This document shows, in pieces, positions 63,895-64,000 of a stretch of DNA of 64,000 bases; position 1 is the stretch's first letter, and each line of letters opens with the position of its first letter. The translations under genes were made by a program, and so were the position numbers. The DNA is from Acidobacteriota bacterium. GTDB taxonomy: Bacteria; Acidobacteriota; Polarisedimenticolia; J045. The DNA lies in contig JAUZRX010000028.1 of the NCBI GenBank assembly GCA_030949985.1, positions 1-64,000 on the forward strand, in the 5' to 3' direction. The notes under the pieces are model-generated. The model ran no database searches and had not been told where the DNA came from. It was given only the letters and a program-made list of their open reading frames with translations.

Positions 63895-64000
63895 ATGTTA
63901 GACGGACTTTTTCGACCCCGGGCCGTCGCCGTGATCGGTGCCTCGGCCAACCCCTACTCCATCGGCCACATCGTCGTCCGCAACCTGGTGGACTACGGCT
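63895..64000 (+). CDS. NDP-forming acyl-CoA synthetase, alpha-type N-terminus (partial, runs off right edge)
   Basis: The first 35 codons read as the CoA-binding start of an ADP-forming synthetase: FRPRAVAVIGASANP with the Rossmann GASANP motif. Alpha-first, unlike the beta-first enzyme at 54.8-57.1 kb. It begins two bases after the activator stop and so belongs to the same transcript. The rest lies outside the window. Confidence 0.8.
   Translation, partial: MLDGLFRPRAVAVIGASANPYSIGHIVVRNLVDYG

Overview
The window is about 64 kb of very GC-rich bacterial DNA (third codon positions almost all G or C) with densely packed genes. Many junctions are 4-base ATGA or GTGA overlaps. The gene set is Gram-negative-type: a FadL-like outer-membrane protein, ExbB/ExbD proteins and a TonB-like protein. 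A second theme is an obligately anaerobic aromatic catabolism. Gene content (tricorn-type protease, NamZ, PurSL fusion, NDP-forming acyl-CoA synthetase, Bcr-type benzoyl-CoA reductase, quinol NO reductase) would fit an Acidobacteriota-like or other deep-branching, metabolically versatile anaerobe or denitrifier. I cannot assign a taxon from the sequence alone. No rRNA, tRNA, CRISPR array, IS element or prophage was seen.

Layout. 0-6 kb: a small basic protein, an orphan sigma-54 activator with a degenerate receiver, a histone-H1-like Lys-rich protein, and a divergent NtrC-type two-component pair. 6-14 kb, minus strand: GNAT/BioF2-like protein, purL (PurSL fusion), purQ, GT-C membrane transferase, alr. 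14-17 kb, plus strand: a 2-oxoacid (probably 2-oxoglutarate):ferredoxin oxidoreductase operon, delta-alpha-(beta+gamma fused), with a clear promoter and operator. 17-21.5 kb, minus strand: cvpA, a HEXXH protein, namZ, fabH. 21.7-27.3 kb, minus strand: an ExbB/ExbD/TonB-like/TPR/secreted-protein operon ending in a strong hairpin. 27.5-42 kb: mixed housekeeping genes (CorC-like, rhomboid, PrcB-like, FadL-like, DAO oxidase, lipA, transketolase, tricorn protease).

42-64 kb is the accessory heart. bcrC-bcrB-bcrA-bcrD-GNAT-gcdH form one translationally coupled operon for ATP-dependent benzoyl-CoA reduction and glutaryl-CoA oxidation, with its own promoter and a TetR-type-looking palindrome. An Rrf2 regulator lies upstream of it. 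Divergent from the regulator is a quinol-dependent NO reductase with an FNR/NnrR/HcpR-type box, followed by a pentaheme cytochrome. After a secreted multidomain protein comes a second catabolic operon: 3-hydroxyacyl-CoA dehydrogenase/enoyl-CoA hydratase fusion, thiolase, ring-opening 6-oxocyclohex-1-ene-1-carbonyl-CoA hydrolase (Oah/BamA), and an ADP-forming acyl-CoA synthetase. Divergent from it is a second reductase/dehydratase-like pair, one HgdB/BcrB-type subunit plus an ATPase activator, followed by another NDP-forming acyl-CoA synthetase that runs off the right edge.

How the parts fit (inference from known pathways): benzoyl-CoA is reduced by BcrCBAD, the ring is opened by Oah to 3-hydroxypimelyl-CoA, and the fused dehydrogenase and thiolase give glutaryl-CoA plus acetyl-CoA. 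GcdH makes crotonyl-CoA, and the same beta-oxidation enzymes give acetyl-CoA. Acetyl-CoA is then either cashed in for ATP by the ADP-forming synthetase or burned in the TCA cycle, where KorAB supplies reduced ferredoxin back to Bcr. The dienoyl-CoA hydratase (Dch) and 6-hydroxycyclohexenyl-CoA dehydrogenase (Had) are not in the window. The unpaired HgdB/activator unit at the right edge is the least explained system here.
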